Source of the DNA: an uncultured Burkholderiales bacterium
GTDB lineage: Bacteria > Pseudomonadota > Gammaproteobacteria > Burkholderiales > Burkholderiaceae_C
Assembly: GCA_937897495.1 (NCBI GenBank)
Contig: CALCBL010000423.1
Location: 1 to 29,385, forward strand
Length of the DNA stretch: 29,385 nucleotides
Reading direction: 5' to 3'
The first letter of the stretch is position 1. Every line of letters begins with the position of its first letter. Below the pieces are notes generated by a model, which saw only the letters and a list, made by a program, of their open reading frames with translations, was not told the DNA's origin and searched no databases. Shown piece after piece: positions 1 through 8,275 of the stretch. The position numbers and the translations under genes were made by a program.

Positions 1-6
1 TATGTC

Positions 7-12
7 AAAGGA
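7..12 (+). promoter_or_regulatory. Ribosome binding site of the TonB receptor
   Basis: AAAGGA lies five bases before the ATG at 18 and supports that start over the ATG at position 2. The promoter lies outside the window. Confidence 0.6.
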
Positions 13-17
13 TTTTC

Positions 18-2069
18 ATGTTTCAAGTTTCTTCATTGAATGAAGTGGCACGTTTGCCGTTCTCATTTCACAAAACCCTGCCTGTTCTTGCTTTTACCGC
101 ATTGTCCCAACTTGGTTTTTTGCCTAACGCTCTAGCCCAAGCTGTGTCTGAGGTCATCATCACGGGCAACCCTCTTTCTAAATTACAAAACGCCAACAAT
201 GTCAGTAGTTTGTCGGGCATGGACTTAAGCCAACAAGGGCAGAGCACCTTGGGCGAAACGCTTAACAATTTGCCAGGTGTGAGCAGCACCTACTTTGGGC
301 CCAATGCCAGTCGTCCCATTGTGCGAGGGCTTGATGGCGACCGCATTCGGGTGTTAAGCAACAGCGGCGCAAGCATGGATGTTTCCTCACTCAGTTATGA
401 CCATGCGGTGCCCCTTGATGTTTTGTCGACCGAGCGCATTGAAGTTTTGAGAGGGCCTGCCGCATTGCAATATGGCGGCAGTGCCATCGGCGGCGTGGTC
501 AACGTCATTGATAACCGCATTCCACGAAAACCAATGCAAGGGGTGTTGGGCAAAGTTCAATTGCAAGGTGCTACAGGCAATCAGGAAGTGTCAAAAGGTG
601 CCTTGCTCGAAACGGGTTTTGGCGCATGGGTATTGCACGCCGATGCCTTTGACCGTCAATCAAAAGATGTCAAAGTGCCGCAAGCTTTGCCTTGTACCAA
701 GCCAGGCTCACCAGAGCTTGCCAAGCGCATTTGCAACTCTGCCAACGAAGCCAATGGCGGCGCCGTAGGTGCCAGTTTGTTTTTCGATCAGGGCTTTATG
801 GGTCTTTCTGTCCAAACCTACAAAAGCAATTACGGTACCGTGGCTGAAGACGAAGTCACCATTGGCATGAAATCAGAGCGTGCAGCCATAGAGGGTGAGT
901 GGCGTCCAAAAAGTGCTTGGTTTCAAAGTGTTGAATGGCAAACCAGTCAAACTCGATACCAGCACACCGAATTTGAAGGCAGTCAAGTTGGTACAGTGTT
1001 TGCCAACAAAGGCCATGACAGTCGCATTCAGCTCAAACACAAGCCATGGACATCTGGTGTTGGCACTTGGGAGGGCGTTTGGGGTTTGCAGACTGAGCAA
1101 GGACAATTTTCGGCAGACGGTGCAGAGGCTTTTGCACCCTTCAGCAACACGCGAACACAAGCCTTGTTTGCCATCGAAGAATTTTCAGTGGGCAAAGCCA
1201 GTTTCAATGTGGGTGTTCGCCGAGAGCAAGTTTCAGTTCAGTCCTTAGGCAATCCAGACCCCAGTGTTGAACGTTTTGAATTAGGGACTCGCAAATTTTC
1301 GCCTCAAAGTTATGCCCTGTCTTCAGCATGGCAGTGGCTGCCTCAATGGCGCTTAAGTGCCAATGTTTCTCGCACTGAAAGAGCGCCCAAAGACTATGAG
1401 CTGTTTGCCAATGGTCCGCACATTGCCACGGCAGCTTGGGAGCGAGGTCAATCTGGGCTTGGCTTGGAAAAAGCCAACAGCATGGATGTGTCGGCGCAGT
1501 GGCAACAAGGGGCGCATCAATTCAAGTTGACTGCCTTCCAAAGTCGTTTTGCAAACTACATTGGGCTTCTTGGAACCACCGAAGTAGAGGAAGATTTGCC
1601 TGTGCAGGTTTACCAAGGTGTGCGCGCAAAGTTTTCAGGTTTTGAAGCTGCTGGTCAGTGGCGCTTGATGCAATCTGCAGGTACTTTGGATTTGACTTGG
1701 CGAGCTGATGCGGTGCGAGCCCAAAACCTTGACACTGACGAAGCCTTGCCTCGAATCGCACCCTTGCGACTTGGTGCAAGCTTGGTCCATGCAGCGGGGC
1801 CTTGGAGTTCGCATGTAGGTTTTGATTGGCATGCTGCCCAAAATCGTGTGCCAGAGGGCAACCTTGTGACGCCAACATTCACGCTTTGGCATGCGCATGT
1901 GGGGTACAAGCAAAAAGTCACTGGTGCTGCACTGAACTGGTTTGCAAGGATCAACAATCTCAGTAACCAATGGGCCTACAGCGCCACCTCTATCTTGACC
2001 TCTACAGCGCCTGGCAAGGCGCCATTGCCTGGGCGAAGTTTGAAGTTGGGTGTGGTGGCATCCTTTTAA
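18..2069 (+). CDS. TonB-dependent outer-membrane receptor, ZnuD-like (zinc uptake)
   Basis: This 683-aa protein should be an outer-membrane active transporter energised by TonB/ExbBD. A signal peptide with a hydrophobic core (about residues 20-35) and an ALA-Q cleavage site near residue 40 is visible. A plug domain follows (about 55-165) and then a long beta-barrel ending in the aromatic terminus VASF. The plug contains a DHAV stretch followed by [14 protein letters not shown] and [12 protein letters not shown], a combination I associate with the ZnuD family of zinc (and possibly haem) receptors. A surface-loop candidate holds two cysteines 14 residues apart (PC...IC). Length is normal for the family. 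The gene ends tail-to-tail with pdxH, overlapping by 4 bp. No Zur box can be judged because upstream DNA is missing. The receptor class is secure; zinc as substrate is inferred from the plug motif. Confidence 0.9.
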   Translation: MFQVSSLNEVARLPFSFHKTLPVLAFTALSQLGFLPNALAQAVSEVIITGNPLSKLQNANNVSSLSGMDLSQQGQSTLGETLNNLPGVSSTYFGPNASRPIVRGLDGDRIRVLSNSGASMDVSSLSYDHAVPLDVLSTERIEVLRGPAALQYGGSAIGGVVNVIDNRIPRKPMQGVLGKVQLQGATGNQEVSKGALLETGFGAWVLHADAFDRQSKDVKVPQALPCTKPGSPELAKRICNSANEANGGAVGASLFFDQGFMGLSVQTYKSNYGTVAEDEVTIGMKSERAAIEGEWRPKSAWFQSVEWQTSQTRYQHTEFEGSQVGTVFANKGHDSRIQLKHKPWTSGVGTWEGVWGLQTEQGQFSADGAEAFAPFSNTRTQALFAIEEFSVGKASFNVGVRREQVSVQSLGNPDPSVERFELGTRKFSPQSYALSSAWQWLPQWRLSANVSRTERAPKDYELFANGPHIATAAWERGQSGLGLEKANSMDVSAQWQQGAHQFKLTAFQSRFANYIGLLGTTEVEEDLPVQVYQGVRAKFSGFEAAGQWRLMQSAGTLDLTWRADAVRAQNLDTDEALPRIAPLRLGASLVHAAGPWSSHVGFDWHAAQNRVPEGNLVTPTFTLWHAHVGYKQKVTGAALNWFARINNLSNQWAYSATSILTSTAPGKAPLPGRSLKLGVVASF

Positions 2070-2698
2070 GGCGCCAGGCGTTCGCGAAGCCAATCGCCTT
2101 CGTTGATACGATAGCGCAATCGATCATGAAGGCGACTTCTGCGGCCCTGCCAAAACTGCCATTCATCTGGAACCAAACGGTACCCGCCCCAGTGCGGTGG
2201 GCGTGGGGGATTTAACATGAATTGGGCGGCGTACTTGGCAGCGTTGGTCACCAACACGGTTCTGCCATCAATGACTTGGCTTTGCGGAGATGCCCATGCG
2301 CCAATGCGCGAATCGAGGGGGCGACTGTGAAAGTAAGCATCACTTTCTGCGTCGCTGATTTTTTCCATGCGGCCCTCTATGCGCACCACACGTTCGAGTT
2401 CAACCCAGTGAAATTGCAAAGCTGCAAACGGATTGCCTGCCAACTCTTGGCCTTTGCGGCTGTCGTAGTTGGTGTACCAAACAATGCCGCGCTCGTCGTA
2501 GCCTTTGATCAGCACCACCCGTGTGCTGGGACGCAAGTTGCTGGCCACGGTGGCAACGGTCATGGCATTGGGCTCGGGCACTTCTGATTGAATGGCTTCG
2601 TTCAACCAGCGTTCAAATTGTTTGAGCGGATCAGAGGCTGAAGCGTCTTCACTCAGCTCGGCTTTTTCATAACTTTTGCGTAAATCGGCGATGTTCAT
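2066..2698 (-). CDS. pdxH: Pyridoxamine 5'-phosphate oxidase
   Basis: A 210-aa FMN-dependent cytosolic enzyme that oxidises pyridoxamine or pyridoxine 5'-phosphate to pyridoxal 5'-phosphate, the last step of vitamin B6 synthesis and salvage. It shows the PNPOx split-barrel fold features [12 protein letters not shown] and YTNYDSRKG. Near the C-terminus is the family signature around [12 protein letters not shown], with the phosphate- and FMN-contacting Arg, His and Asp. The signature has Gln where Glu is common just before FWQG. I chose the ATG at 2698 (protein start [12 protein letters not shown]) because it matches the family N-terminus and is preceded by AAGGA at proper spacing; a longer frame to 2929 only runs through chaC. 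It starts 2 bp after the chaC stop, so the two are probably co-transcribed. Confidence 0.95.
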   Translation of the reverse strand: MNIADLRKSYEKAELSEDASASDPLKQFERWLNEAIQSEVPEPNAMTVATVASNLRPSTRVVLIKGYDERGIVWYTNYDSRKGQELAGNPFAALQFHWVELERVVRIEGRMEKISDAESDAYFHSRPLDSRIGAWASPQSQVIDGRTVLVTNAAKYAAQFMLNPPRPPHWGGYRLVPDEWQFWQGRRSRLHDRLRYRINEGDWLRERLAP

Positions 2699-2700
2699 TT

Positions 2701-3306
2701 TCAGTCCTTGGCATGCTGCAGCAAAGCCTCGAGTGCCTTGTCGTGAATGCCTTGTTGTTTCAAGCTGTGAAAGGTTTCTTTCGCATAGTCTAAGGTAGTG
2801 CCGTAGCGGCCGGTGGCATTTTGAAAGATATGTTGATATTGCGCAGGGGATAAGTTGCCTGTGTAACTGGGGCTGCTGCGAGGCAAAGTGAAAGCCAGTG
2901 CATTGACCGGGCCTTGAGGTGTGGGGCACTGTAGCCAGCGTGTTGTGTAAACACTGTTGGGCATTTCGCGCAACCAGAGTTGCTCGATGGTCTGCCTGAC
3001 TTGCATTGCGGGCGTTCTAAACACCAGGCCTTGGCAACTGCCGCCAGACAGTAAGGCAAACACCAGACCAGGGCATTCAGGTGTGCCGCGGTTCAAACGA
3101 CTCCACATTTTCAAAGCGCGATGCCAACCTTGAACCTTGGTTGGGTGTTGTTCCAAGATTTCAAACTCGGGTCGCCAGATGAGCGAGGCGTAACCGAAGA
3201 TCCAGAGGTCTTGCGATGGGGGCCAATTCGCCAGCAGTGCCTCTCGATTCGGGGCGCAGGGTGATTGATCGGGCCTGTCGGAATGAGGGAAGGTCAGGGT
3301 CTTCAA
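2701..3306 (-). CDS. chaC: ChaC-type gamma-glutamylcyclotransferase (glutathione-specific)
   Basis: A 201-aa protein of the ChaC branch of gamma-glutamylcyclotransferases, which cleave glutathione to 5-oxoproline and Cys-Gly in the cytosol. The substrate-binding motif is FGYASLIW (residues 37-44; YGSLIW is usual, so Gly is replaced by Ala). It is followed by VQGWHRAL, and by the probable catalytic glutamate E114 in LWLREMP. The start is unusual: an in-frame stop lies eight codons upstream and no ATG precedes the conserved core, so TTG at 3306 is the best start. No strong ribosome binding site is seen, and translation may be coupled to gloA, whose stop lies 15 bp upstream. pdxH follows after 2 bp. 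Family call is firm; the exact start is less so. Confidence 0.87.
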   Translation of the reverse strand: MKTLTFPHSDRPDQSPCAPNREALLANWPPSQDLWIFGYASLIWRPEFEILEQHPTKVQGWHRALKMWSRLNRGTPECPGLVFALLSGGSCQGLVFRTPAMQVRQTIEQLWLREMPNSVYTTRWLQCPTPQGPVNALAFTLPRSSPSYTGNLSPAQYQHIFQNATGRYGTTLDYAKETFHSLKQQGIHDKALEALLQHAKD

Positions 3307-3321
3307 AATGCTCAGAGTGAA

Positions 3322-3711
3322 TTAAGTGAAGTCTCGCTGAATCAGTTCCACTTTGTAACCATCGGGGTCGGTGATGAAGGCAATGACCGTGGCGCCGCCT
3401 TTGACTGGGCCCGCTTCACGCGTCACTTTGCCGCCGGCATTGCGAATTTTTTCGCAGGCTGCATAAGCATCTGGCACGGCAATGGCCAAATGACCGTAGG
3501 CGGTGCCCATGTCATAAGACTCTACGCCCCAGTTGAAGGTGAGTTCGAGTTCTGCATGATCGGGGTTGCTGCCGTAACCCACAAAAGCCAATGAATATTT
3601 GTATTCAGTGTTTTCTGTGGTTTTGAGCAAAGTCATGCCCATCACCTTGGTGTAAAAATCGATCGAGCGTTGAAGGTTGCCAACGCGAAGCATGGTGTGT
3701 AGAAGTCTCAT
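3322..3711 (-). CDS. gloA: Lactoylglutathione lyase (glyoxalase I)
   Basis: A 129-aa metalloenzyme that isomerises the methylglyoxal-glutathione hemithioacetal to S-lactoylglutathione. All four metal ligands sit at the numbering known from E. coli GloA: H5, E56, H74 and E122, in the contexts MRLLH, AELEL, YGHLA and KVELIQ. It has the small, nickel-type bacterial form without extra loops. I chose the ATG at 3711 because it gives [10 protein letters not shown], the canonical N-terminus, and an AGG lies just upstream; the frame itself opens 14 codons earlier. It is the first gene of the gloA-chaC-pdxH group. The 75 bp between dgoA and gloA would hold its promoter unless the sugar-acid operon reads through. 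Confidence 0.95.
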   Translation of the reverse strand: MRLLHTMLRVGNLQRSIDFYTKVMGMTLLKTTENTEYKYSLAFVGYGSNPDHAELELTFNWGVESYDMGTAYGHLAIAVPDAYAACEKIRNAGGKVTREAGPVKGGATVIAFITDPDGYKVELIQRDFT

Positions 3712-3786
3712 AAAGCCTATTGTGAGTGATTGAGAAAAACCTGTTGAAGACAAGTGTCAAGTGCGTGAAATTCTAAAGTGCAAATC

Positions 3787-4419
3787 TTAGCTCTTGTGCC
3801 AAGCTTGAACAAAGGCCGCTGCAGATTCGCCCACCGCTTCAGCCGATTTGCCAGGGGCAAACAAGGCCGAACCAATGCCAAATCCCGAGGCGCCACTTTG
3901 GCGGTAGTCTGCCATGTTGTGAATGCCAATACCGCCGACAGGCAGAAGCTTCACCTCTTTGGGCAACACGGCGCGCATTGACTTGACCACTGCGGGGCTG
4001 ATCATTTCTGCAGGAAATAACTTCAGGCCATTGGCGCCCAGTGCAAGGGCACGAAAAGCTTCGGAGGGCGTGGCCACACCTGGCAAAGAAACCATACCTA
4101 AATTAACAGCTTCGCAAACCACGTTGTCATCTAGGTGGGGCGAAATAATCAGTTGGCCTCCAGCGGCTTTGATGTCGCGCACTTGTTGGGCAGTGGTGAC
4201 GGTGCCGGCACCTACCAGCGCATTTGGAAAAGCTGCAGACAATATTTGAATGCTGCGAAATGGCTCCGGAGAATTAAGCGGTACTTCTAGAATGTGAAAG
4301 CCTGCATTCACAATAGCTTGGCCAACGGCCAGTGCTTCTTCAGGTTTCAAGCCGCGCAAGATGGCCACCAATGGCAGCCTGTCCATGTGGGCTTGAAATT
4401 TGGCAACAAAGGGCGTCAT
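3787..4419 (-). CDS. dgoA: 2-dehydro-3-deoxy-6-phosphogalactonate aldolase
   Basis: A 210-aa class I aldolase of the KDPG/KHG family that splits 2-keto-3-deoxy-6-phosphogalactonate into pyruvate and glyceraldehyde 3-phosphate. The proton-shuttling glutamate is E45 in ILEVPLNSP and the Schiff-base lysine is K133 in GLKLFPAE. VGAGTV (residues 69-74) and LLPVGGIG complete the barrel. EVPLNSP and the pattern around LPGVATPSEAF resemble DgoA more than the Entner-Doudoroff Eda. The ATG at 4419 gives the family-typical N-terminus with LPLVAILRG near residue 15-23 and has a purine-rich AGAGAA before it; an extended frame to 4485 overlaps dgoK and was not used. It starts 5 bp after the dgoK stop, so the two are surely co-transcribed. 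Confidence 0.93.
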   Translation of the reverse strand: MTPFVAKFQAHMDRLPLVAILRGLKPEEALAVGQAIVNAGFHILEVPLNSPEPFRSIQILSAAFPNALVGAGTVTTAQQVRDIKAAGGQLIISPHLDDNVVCEAVNLGMVSLPGVATPSEAFRALALGANGLKLFPAEMISPAVVKSMRAVLPKEVKLLPVGGIGIHNMADYRQSGASGFGIGSALFAPGKSAEAVGESAAAFVQAWHKS

Positions 4420-4424
4420 GTTCT

Positions 4425-5336
4425 CTAGCTTAACTTGAAATGATCTGGATACAAATGATGCGCCAAGGCCCAAAGACCTGACCACGTGACTTCATCGGCT
4501 ACGGCTTGCGCTGACAGCCCCATTGCGTCCATGGCAAAGGCATAACGCTGGGTGAGTTGACTGTTGCCCAAGATGAACAAGGGCGTGCTGTCTGACTGCA
4601 TGCTGCTTTTGGCGGATTGGATTTCTTCGCCAATTAACAAACCTGAAATGTAGCTGCTGGATTGCGCAGGGTTGAGCTTTTCAAACAAGGCCAGGCTTCG
4701 GGCAGAAAAAGCATGGTGCAGCAGACCGCCTGGCTTTTGACTTTGCATGACGCCTTCCAGAAATACTTCTTTTTTCAAAGGTGCGTCGGGCAGGCAGGTT
4801 TTGGCCAAGATGGAGTGCTGGCTGAGCAGAGCGTAAAACTCGCCAGTCATGAAGGTCTTGAACTGGGAAATTTTGCCGTCTAAGACATGCGCCCATTTGC
4901 TGTGGGTCCCTGGCAAAACAAACTGAGCTGTTTCAATTTTCAATGTGCTCAATGCGCCGAAAATTTGAATTTCTTCGCCGCGCATCACATCTGGCGTGGT
5001 GTCATTGAAAGTGGACAAGCCCGGCACAATGCCAATGCGGTCTTTTTCGATCCACTGCAGGTGTTGGGCAATGTCTTGGAAGCCGCTAGGGCAGGGGCAG
5101 TAGGGCGCTTCACGCCAGCCTTGTCTGCTGCCCGCCATGCCCGAAACAAGGCACAGCGTATCGTCGGTCATCCAATCTGCAAAGCGTTGTTCAAAAACGT
5201 TTTGAAACTGGCCATGCGCAACCTGCATGATGCCTTGAGGAAAGGCGCGCTTTTCAAGCACTGCGCCATCGCTGTTGATGAGTGCACCTCGCAAAGACGA
5301 AGTGCCCCAGTCAACTGCAACAAGCTTTTGAGACAT
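4425..5336 (-). CDS. dgoK: 2-dehydro-3-deoxygalactonokinase
   Basis: A 303-aa sugar-acid kinase that phosphorylates 2-keto-3-deoxygalactonate at O6 with ATP, supplying DgoA. The N-terminal ATP-binding stretch VAVDWGTSSLRGAL and the family blocks SGMAGSRQGW, LPGTHSKWA and ISGLLIGEE identify DgoK rather than the unrelated PfkB-type KdgK. Length matches the family (about 290-330). The gene begins 2 bp after the denD-like stop and ends 5 bp before dgoA, giving a polycistronic order of dehydratase, dehydrogenase, kinase, aldolase. The ATG at 5336 lacks a good Shine-Dalgarno, so translation may be coupled to the upstream gene. Confidence 0.93.
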   Translation of the reverse strand: MSQKLVAVDWGTSSLRGALINSDGAVLEKRAFPQGIMQVAHGQFQNVFEQRFADWMTDDTLCLVSGMAGSRQGWREAPYCPCPSGFQDIAQHLQWIEKDRIGIVPGLSTFNDTTPDVMRGEEIQIFGALSTLKIETAQFVLPGTHSKWAHVLDGKISQFKTFMTGEFYALLSQHSILAKTCLPDAPLKKEVFLEGVMQSQKPGGLLHHAFSARSLALFEKLNPAQSSSYISGLLIGEEIQSAKSSMQSDSTPLFILGNSQLTQRYAFAMDAMGLSAQAVADEVTWSGLWALAHHLYPDHFKLS

Positions 5337-5338
5337 GC

Positions 5339-6343
5339 TTATTTTTTCAATCCGTCCAAGGCATGAGAGGGGTAGTAGGGGAGTTGGCAGTCGTCAATGT
5401 ATTGCTGAATGATGTCTTTGAAAGACGCATCTGGCTTCAAGCCCAAAGCTGCCGCGCGTTGTGCGCTGCCGCCTTTGGCCCAGTTGGCCACAATGCCAGC
5501 AATCTGTTCGTTGCGCACAAACTTCACGTGCTGACGAACAGCAGGGCCGGCCACTTCTTCAAGCGCTTGCAGCATTTCTTTGACGGTCACATTAAGACCC
5601 GGTAAATTCAAAGCCAAACGTCCTTGCATGGCTTCACGGCTGGCTTCAAACACTGCAATCAAGCACTTGATGGTGTTGTTGGGCGAAGACACTGAGTGCG
5701 ATACGTTTTCATCGACAGGACAAATGGATTCTTGGCCTGCAAGTGGCTCGCGAATGATGCCGCTGAAAAATGAGGATGCCGCGCCATTGGGCTTGCCTGG
5801 GCGCACAGTGACTGTCATCAAGCGTGCAGCACGGCCGTCGACGTAGCCTTTGCGGGTGAAGTCGGCCAGCAAATACTCCAGCATGAGTTTGTGGGTGCCA
5901 TATGACGTTTGGGGGGATGGCAGCGTGTTGTCGGCCACAATATTGGGCATGGGGTTGCTGGGGTCGGGGCCAAACACAGCGACTGAGCTGGCAAACACCA
6001 TGCGCGGCACATTGCCCGCTTTGCGCAAGCCTTCTAATAGCAAGCGCGTGCTGTCTAAGTTGGAACGCATGCCCAGATCAAAGTCTTGCTCGCACTCGCC
6101 AGACACGGCAGAGGCCAAATGAAACACGCCATCAAAGCCGCTCTGAAACAATGCGCCTTGCTCCAGCATGGGGCCAGCATGGCCTTTGACACGAGAGTCT
6201 GCCAACAAATCAGCTGGCGCAGGGAACAAGTCGGCAATGTGCAACTCTGTGACTTTGTGGCCGTTGAGCTCGCCTTTTTTGAGAATTTCGCGGGCCAAAC
6301 GTGCGCCTAGAAATCCTGCGCCACCGGTGATGAGTAATTTCAT
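5339..6343 (-). CDS. denD: NAD-dependent sugar-acid dehydrogenase, D-erythronate dehydrogenase (DenD)-like
   Basis: A 334-aa extended short-chain dehydrogenase of the epimerase/dehydratase superfamily. It has the N-terminal nucleotide motif GGAGFLG (residues 7-13), a Ser pair at 119-120 and the catalytic Y148-x3-K152 in SYGTHK. The blocks SVAVFGPDP, TVTVRPGKPNGAASSF and PNNTIKCL resemble D-erythronate dehydrogenases, which oxidise D-erythronate at C2. None of the usual erythronate partner genes (otnK, otnC, otnI) is here. Instead it is embedded between the dehydratase and dgoK, so its real substrate may be a longer aldonate, an aldose or a uronate. The enzyme class is certain, the substrate is not. 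A purine-rich AGAAAG precedes the ATG at 6343. Confidence 0.8.
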   Translation of the reverse strand: MKLLITGGAGFLGARLAREILKKGELNGHKVTELHIADLFPAPADLLADSRVKGHAGPMLEQGALFQSGFDGVFHLASAVSGECEQDFDLGMRSNLDSTRLLLEGLRKAGNVPRMVFASSVAVFGPDPSNPMPNIVADNTLPSPQTSYGTHKLMLEYLLADFTRKGYVDGRAARLMTVTVRPGKPNGAASSFFSGIIREPLAGQESICPVDENVSHSVSSPNNTIKCLIAVFEASREAMQGRLALNLPGLNVTVKEMLQALEEVAGPAVRQHVKFVRNEQIAGIVANWAKGGSAQRAAALGLKPDASFKDIIQQYIDDCQLPYYPSHALDGLKK

Positions 6344-6375
6344 GGTGAATGCTTTCTAATTTAAATGGGAAAAAA

Positions 6376-8112
6376 TCAGTGGTTGTCTTTGGGCACAAAA
6401 GAGCCGCGCTTGCCCACCAAGAAGTCGAGGTCGCAGCCTTCGTCGGCTTGAAGCACGGTGTCGACATACAGTTTCCAGTAACCAGACTTCAAGGGAGGCT
6501 CTGGGCGAACCCATTTGGCCAACCTTGCTTTGAGTTCTTCGTCGCTGATCAGCAATTGCATTCTGCGCTCTGGCACATTGAGTTCAATCATGTCGCCATT
6601 TTGAACCACGGCCAAGGGGCCGCCGTCGGCTGCTTCGGGCGTGGTGTGCAGAACCACCGTGCCGTAGGCCGTGCCACTCATGCGAGCATCGCTGATGCGC
6701 ACCATGTCGGTAATGCCTTTGCGCAAGACTTTGGGAGGAAGTGGCATGTTGCCCACTTCGGCCATGCCGGGGTAGCCTTTAGGGCCACAGTTTTTGAGCA
6801 CCAAGATGCAGTTTTCATCAACATCCAATGACTCGTCGTCAATGCGTTTGTGAAAGTCATTGCTGTCTTCAAACACCACCGCACGGCCTGTGTGCACCAT
6901 GAGTGCAGGTGTGGCCGCACTGGGCTTGATGACGGCACCGCGCGGTGCCAAGTTGCCACGCAAGATGGCAATGCCTGCTTTTTCTTTGAAGGGCGCTGCC
7001 AAGGTTTTGATGACGCGAGGATCGTAGTTTTCTGCGCTGGCCACGTTTTCGGCCACGCTCTTGCCGCTCACGGTCAAGATGTCTTTGTGCAAAAACTTTT
7101 GAATCTCTTTCATCACGACAGGCAGGCCGCCAGCGTAACAAAAGTCTTCCATGAGGTGATCGCCAGAAGGTTGCAAATTCAAAATGTTGGACATGTCGCT
7201 GCCCAATTTTTCGAAGTCGTCAATGGTGAGGTTGATGTTCAATCGGCGAGCAATGGCAATCAAGTGAATGACGGCATTGGTAGAGCCACCAATGGCGGCC
7301 AAAGTGCAGATGGCATTTTCAAAAGCCTCACGCGTCAGAATTTGAGAAATCTTCACATCTTGGTGAACCATGTCGACGATGCGTCGGCCCGCTTCACGCG
7401 CCAACACATTGCGTCGGCCATCAACTGCAGGGTAGGCCGCATTGCCAGGCAAACCAATGCCCAAAGCTTCCACCATGCTCGCCATGGTACTGGCAGTGCC
7501 CATGGTCATGCAGTGGCCGTGGCTGCGGTGCATGCAGCTTTCGGCTTCAAAGAAGTCTTGCAGCTTGAGTGTGCCGGCTCGCACTTGTTCGCTCATACTC
7601 CAGACGCCGGTGCCCGAGCCCAATTCTTGGCCGCGCCATTTCCCATTCAACATGGGGCCACCCGACACGCCAATGGTGGGCAAGTCAACACTTGAGGCAC
7701 CCATGAGCAGTGAGGGTGTGGTTTTGTCGCAGCCCATCAAAAGCACTACGCCGTCGATGGGGTTGCCGCGAATGCTTTCTTCCACGTCCATAGAGGCCAG
7801 GTTGCGGTACAGCATGGCTGTAGGACGCAGCAGCGTCTCACCCAAAGACATGACGGGAAATTCGAGCGGAAAACCACCCGCTTCGTACACGCCAATTTTG
7901 ACCTGCTCAGCCAAGGTGCGAAAGTGTGAATTGCAGGGCGTGAGTTCGCTGAAGGTGTTGCAAATGCCAATGACAGGGCGGCCATCGAACTGGTCGTGCG
8001 GTACGCCTTTGCCTTTGACCCAGCTTCTGTAGGCAAAGCCATCACGGTCTTGTCGGCCAAACCACTGTTGGCTGCGCAATTCTTCGGGTTTTTTCTTGGG
8101 GCTTTGAGTCAT
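6376..8112 (-). CDS. IlvD/Edd-family aldonate dehydratase (L-arabinonate/D-galactonate dehydratase type)
   Basis: A 578-aa iron-sulfur dehydratase. The three cluster-ligand cysteines are C60 (ELTPCN), C128 (MGCDKTTP) and C201 (HGHCMTMG), offset by one from the [2Fe-2S] ligands reported for Rhizobium L-arabinonate dehydratase. The serine in ARMSGTAYG, near residue 479, corresponds to the proposed catalytic base. GSTNAVIH and SGGPMLNGKWRG are also typical. Members of this branch dehydrate L-arabinonate, D-fuconate and D-galactonate to 2-keto-3-deoxy acids. With a six-carbon-specific kinase and aldolase downstream (dgoK, dgoA), D-galactonate is the most likely substrate here; this is inferred from context. 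It heads the minus-strand operon and faces the regulated divergent region 8113-8275. Confidence 0.9.
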   Translation of the reverse strand: MTQSPKKKPEELRSQQWFGRQDRDGFAYRSWVKGKGVPHDQFDGRPVIGICNTFSELTPCNSHFRTLAEQVKIGVYEAGGFPLEFPVMSLGETLLRPTAMLYRNLASMDVEESIRGNPIDGVVLLMGCDKTTPSLLMGASSVDLPTIGVSGGPMLNGKWRGQELGSGTGVWSMSEQVRAGTLKLQDFFEAESCMHRSHGHCMTMGTASTMASMVEALGIGLPGNAAYPAVDGRRNVLAREAGRRIVDMVHQDVKISQILTREAFENAICTLAAIGGSTNAVIHLIAIARRLNINLTIDDFEKLGSDMSNILNLQPSGDHLMEDFCYAGGLPVVMKEIQKFLHKDILTVSGKSVAENVASAENYDPRVIKTLAAPFKEKAGIAILRGNLAPRGAVIKPSAATPALMVHTGRAVVFEDSNDFHKRIDDESLDVDENCILVLKNCGPKGYPGMAEVGNMPLPPKVLRKGITDMVRISDARMSGTAYGTVVLHTTPEAADGGPLAVVQNGDMIELNVPERRMQLLISDEELKARLAKWVRPEPPLKSGYWKLYVDTVLQADEGCDLDFLVGKRGSFVPKDNH

Positions 8113-8132
8113 GGCAATTTTCTTCTATGGGG

Positions 8133-8161
8133 TTGACGGTTGATTCAGGGCTCACGATATT
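8133..8161 (+). promoter_or_regulatory. Candidate sigma-70 promoter of the plus-strand dehydrogenase operon
   Basis: TTGACG (8133-8138) is followed after 17 bp by GATATT (8156-8161), about 115 bp before the ATG at 8276. The -10 element lies inside the palindrome at 8154-8166, as expected for a repressed promoter. This rests on match to consensus only. Confidence 0.4.
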
Positions 8162-8166
8162 ATCGT
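8154..8166. promoter_or_regulatory. Palindromic operator candidate for the GntR/FadR regulator
   Basis: ACGATA-T-TATCGT is a perfect 6+1+6 inverted repeat in the divergent intergenic region between the aldonate dehydratase and the 2-hydroxyacid dehydrogenase. A looser TATC/GATA pair (8161-8175) adjoins it. On the minus strand GATAAT (8164-8159) could be the -10 of the dehydratase operon. The size and position suit a FadR-type regulator such as the one encoded at 9270-10028, which would then control both arms. Confidence 0.5.
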
Positions 8167-8234
8167 ATGATGATAGGTGATTTGAGTTGCTTTTTGAACC
8201 CATTAGCACTCGTGCAAACCCTCAATCCATTCAT

Positions 8235-8255
8235 CGCCATGGCGGCGTTTTTTTT
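8235..8255 (+). other. Short GC palindrome followed by eight T in the leader of the dehydrogenase gene
   Basis: CGCCATGGCG (8235-8244) plus GCG is followed by T8 (8248-8255), ending 20 bp before the ATG at 8276. It resembles a terminator or attenuator, but the stem is only about four pairs with a two-base loop, so stability is doubtful. Confidence 0.25.
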
Positions 8256-8275
8256 GTGACCAGGAGATTCTCAAA

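Noticed and set aside
2699..2929. N-terminally extended pdxH
   Set aside because: The extra residues are out-of-frame chaC sequence. [10 protein letters not shown] at 2698 is the family start and has a good Shine-Dalgarno.
4420..4485. N-terminally extended dgoA
   Set aside because: It would overlap the dgoK coding end and adds no conserved residues; the ATG at 4419 gives the normal length.
6850..7695. Plus-strand open frame of 281 codons
   Set aside because: It lies antisense within the aldonate dehydratase, whose protein is strongly conserved. The antisense product is His/Ala-rich with no recognisable domain, a codon-bias artefact.
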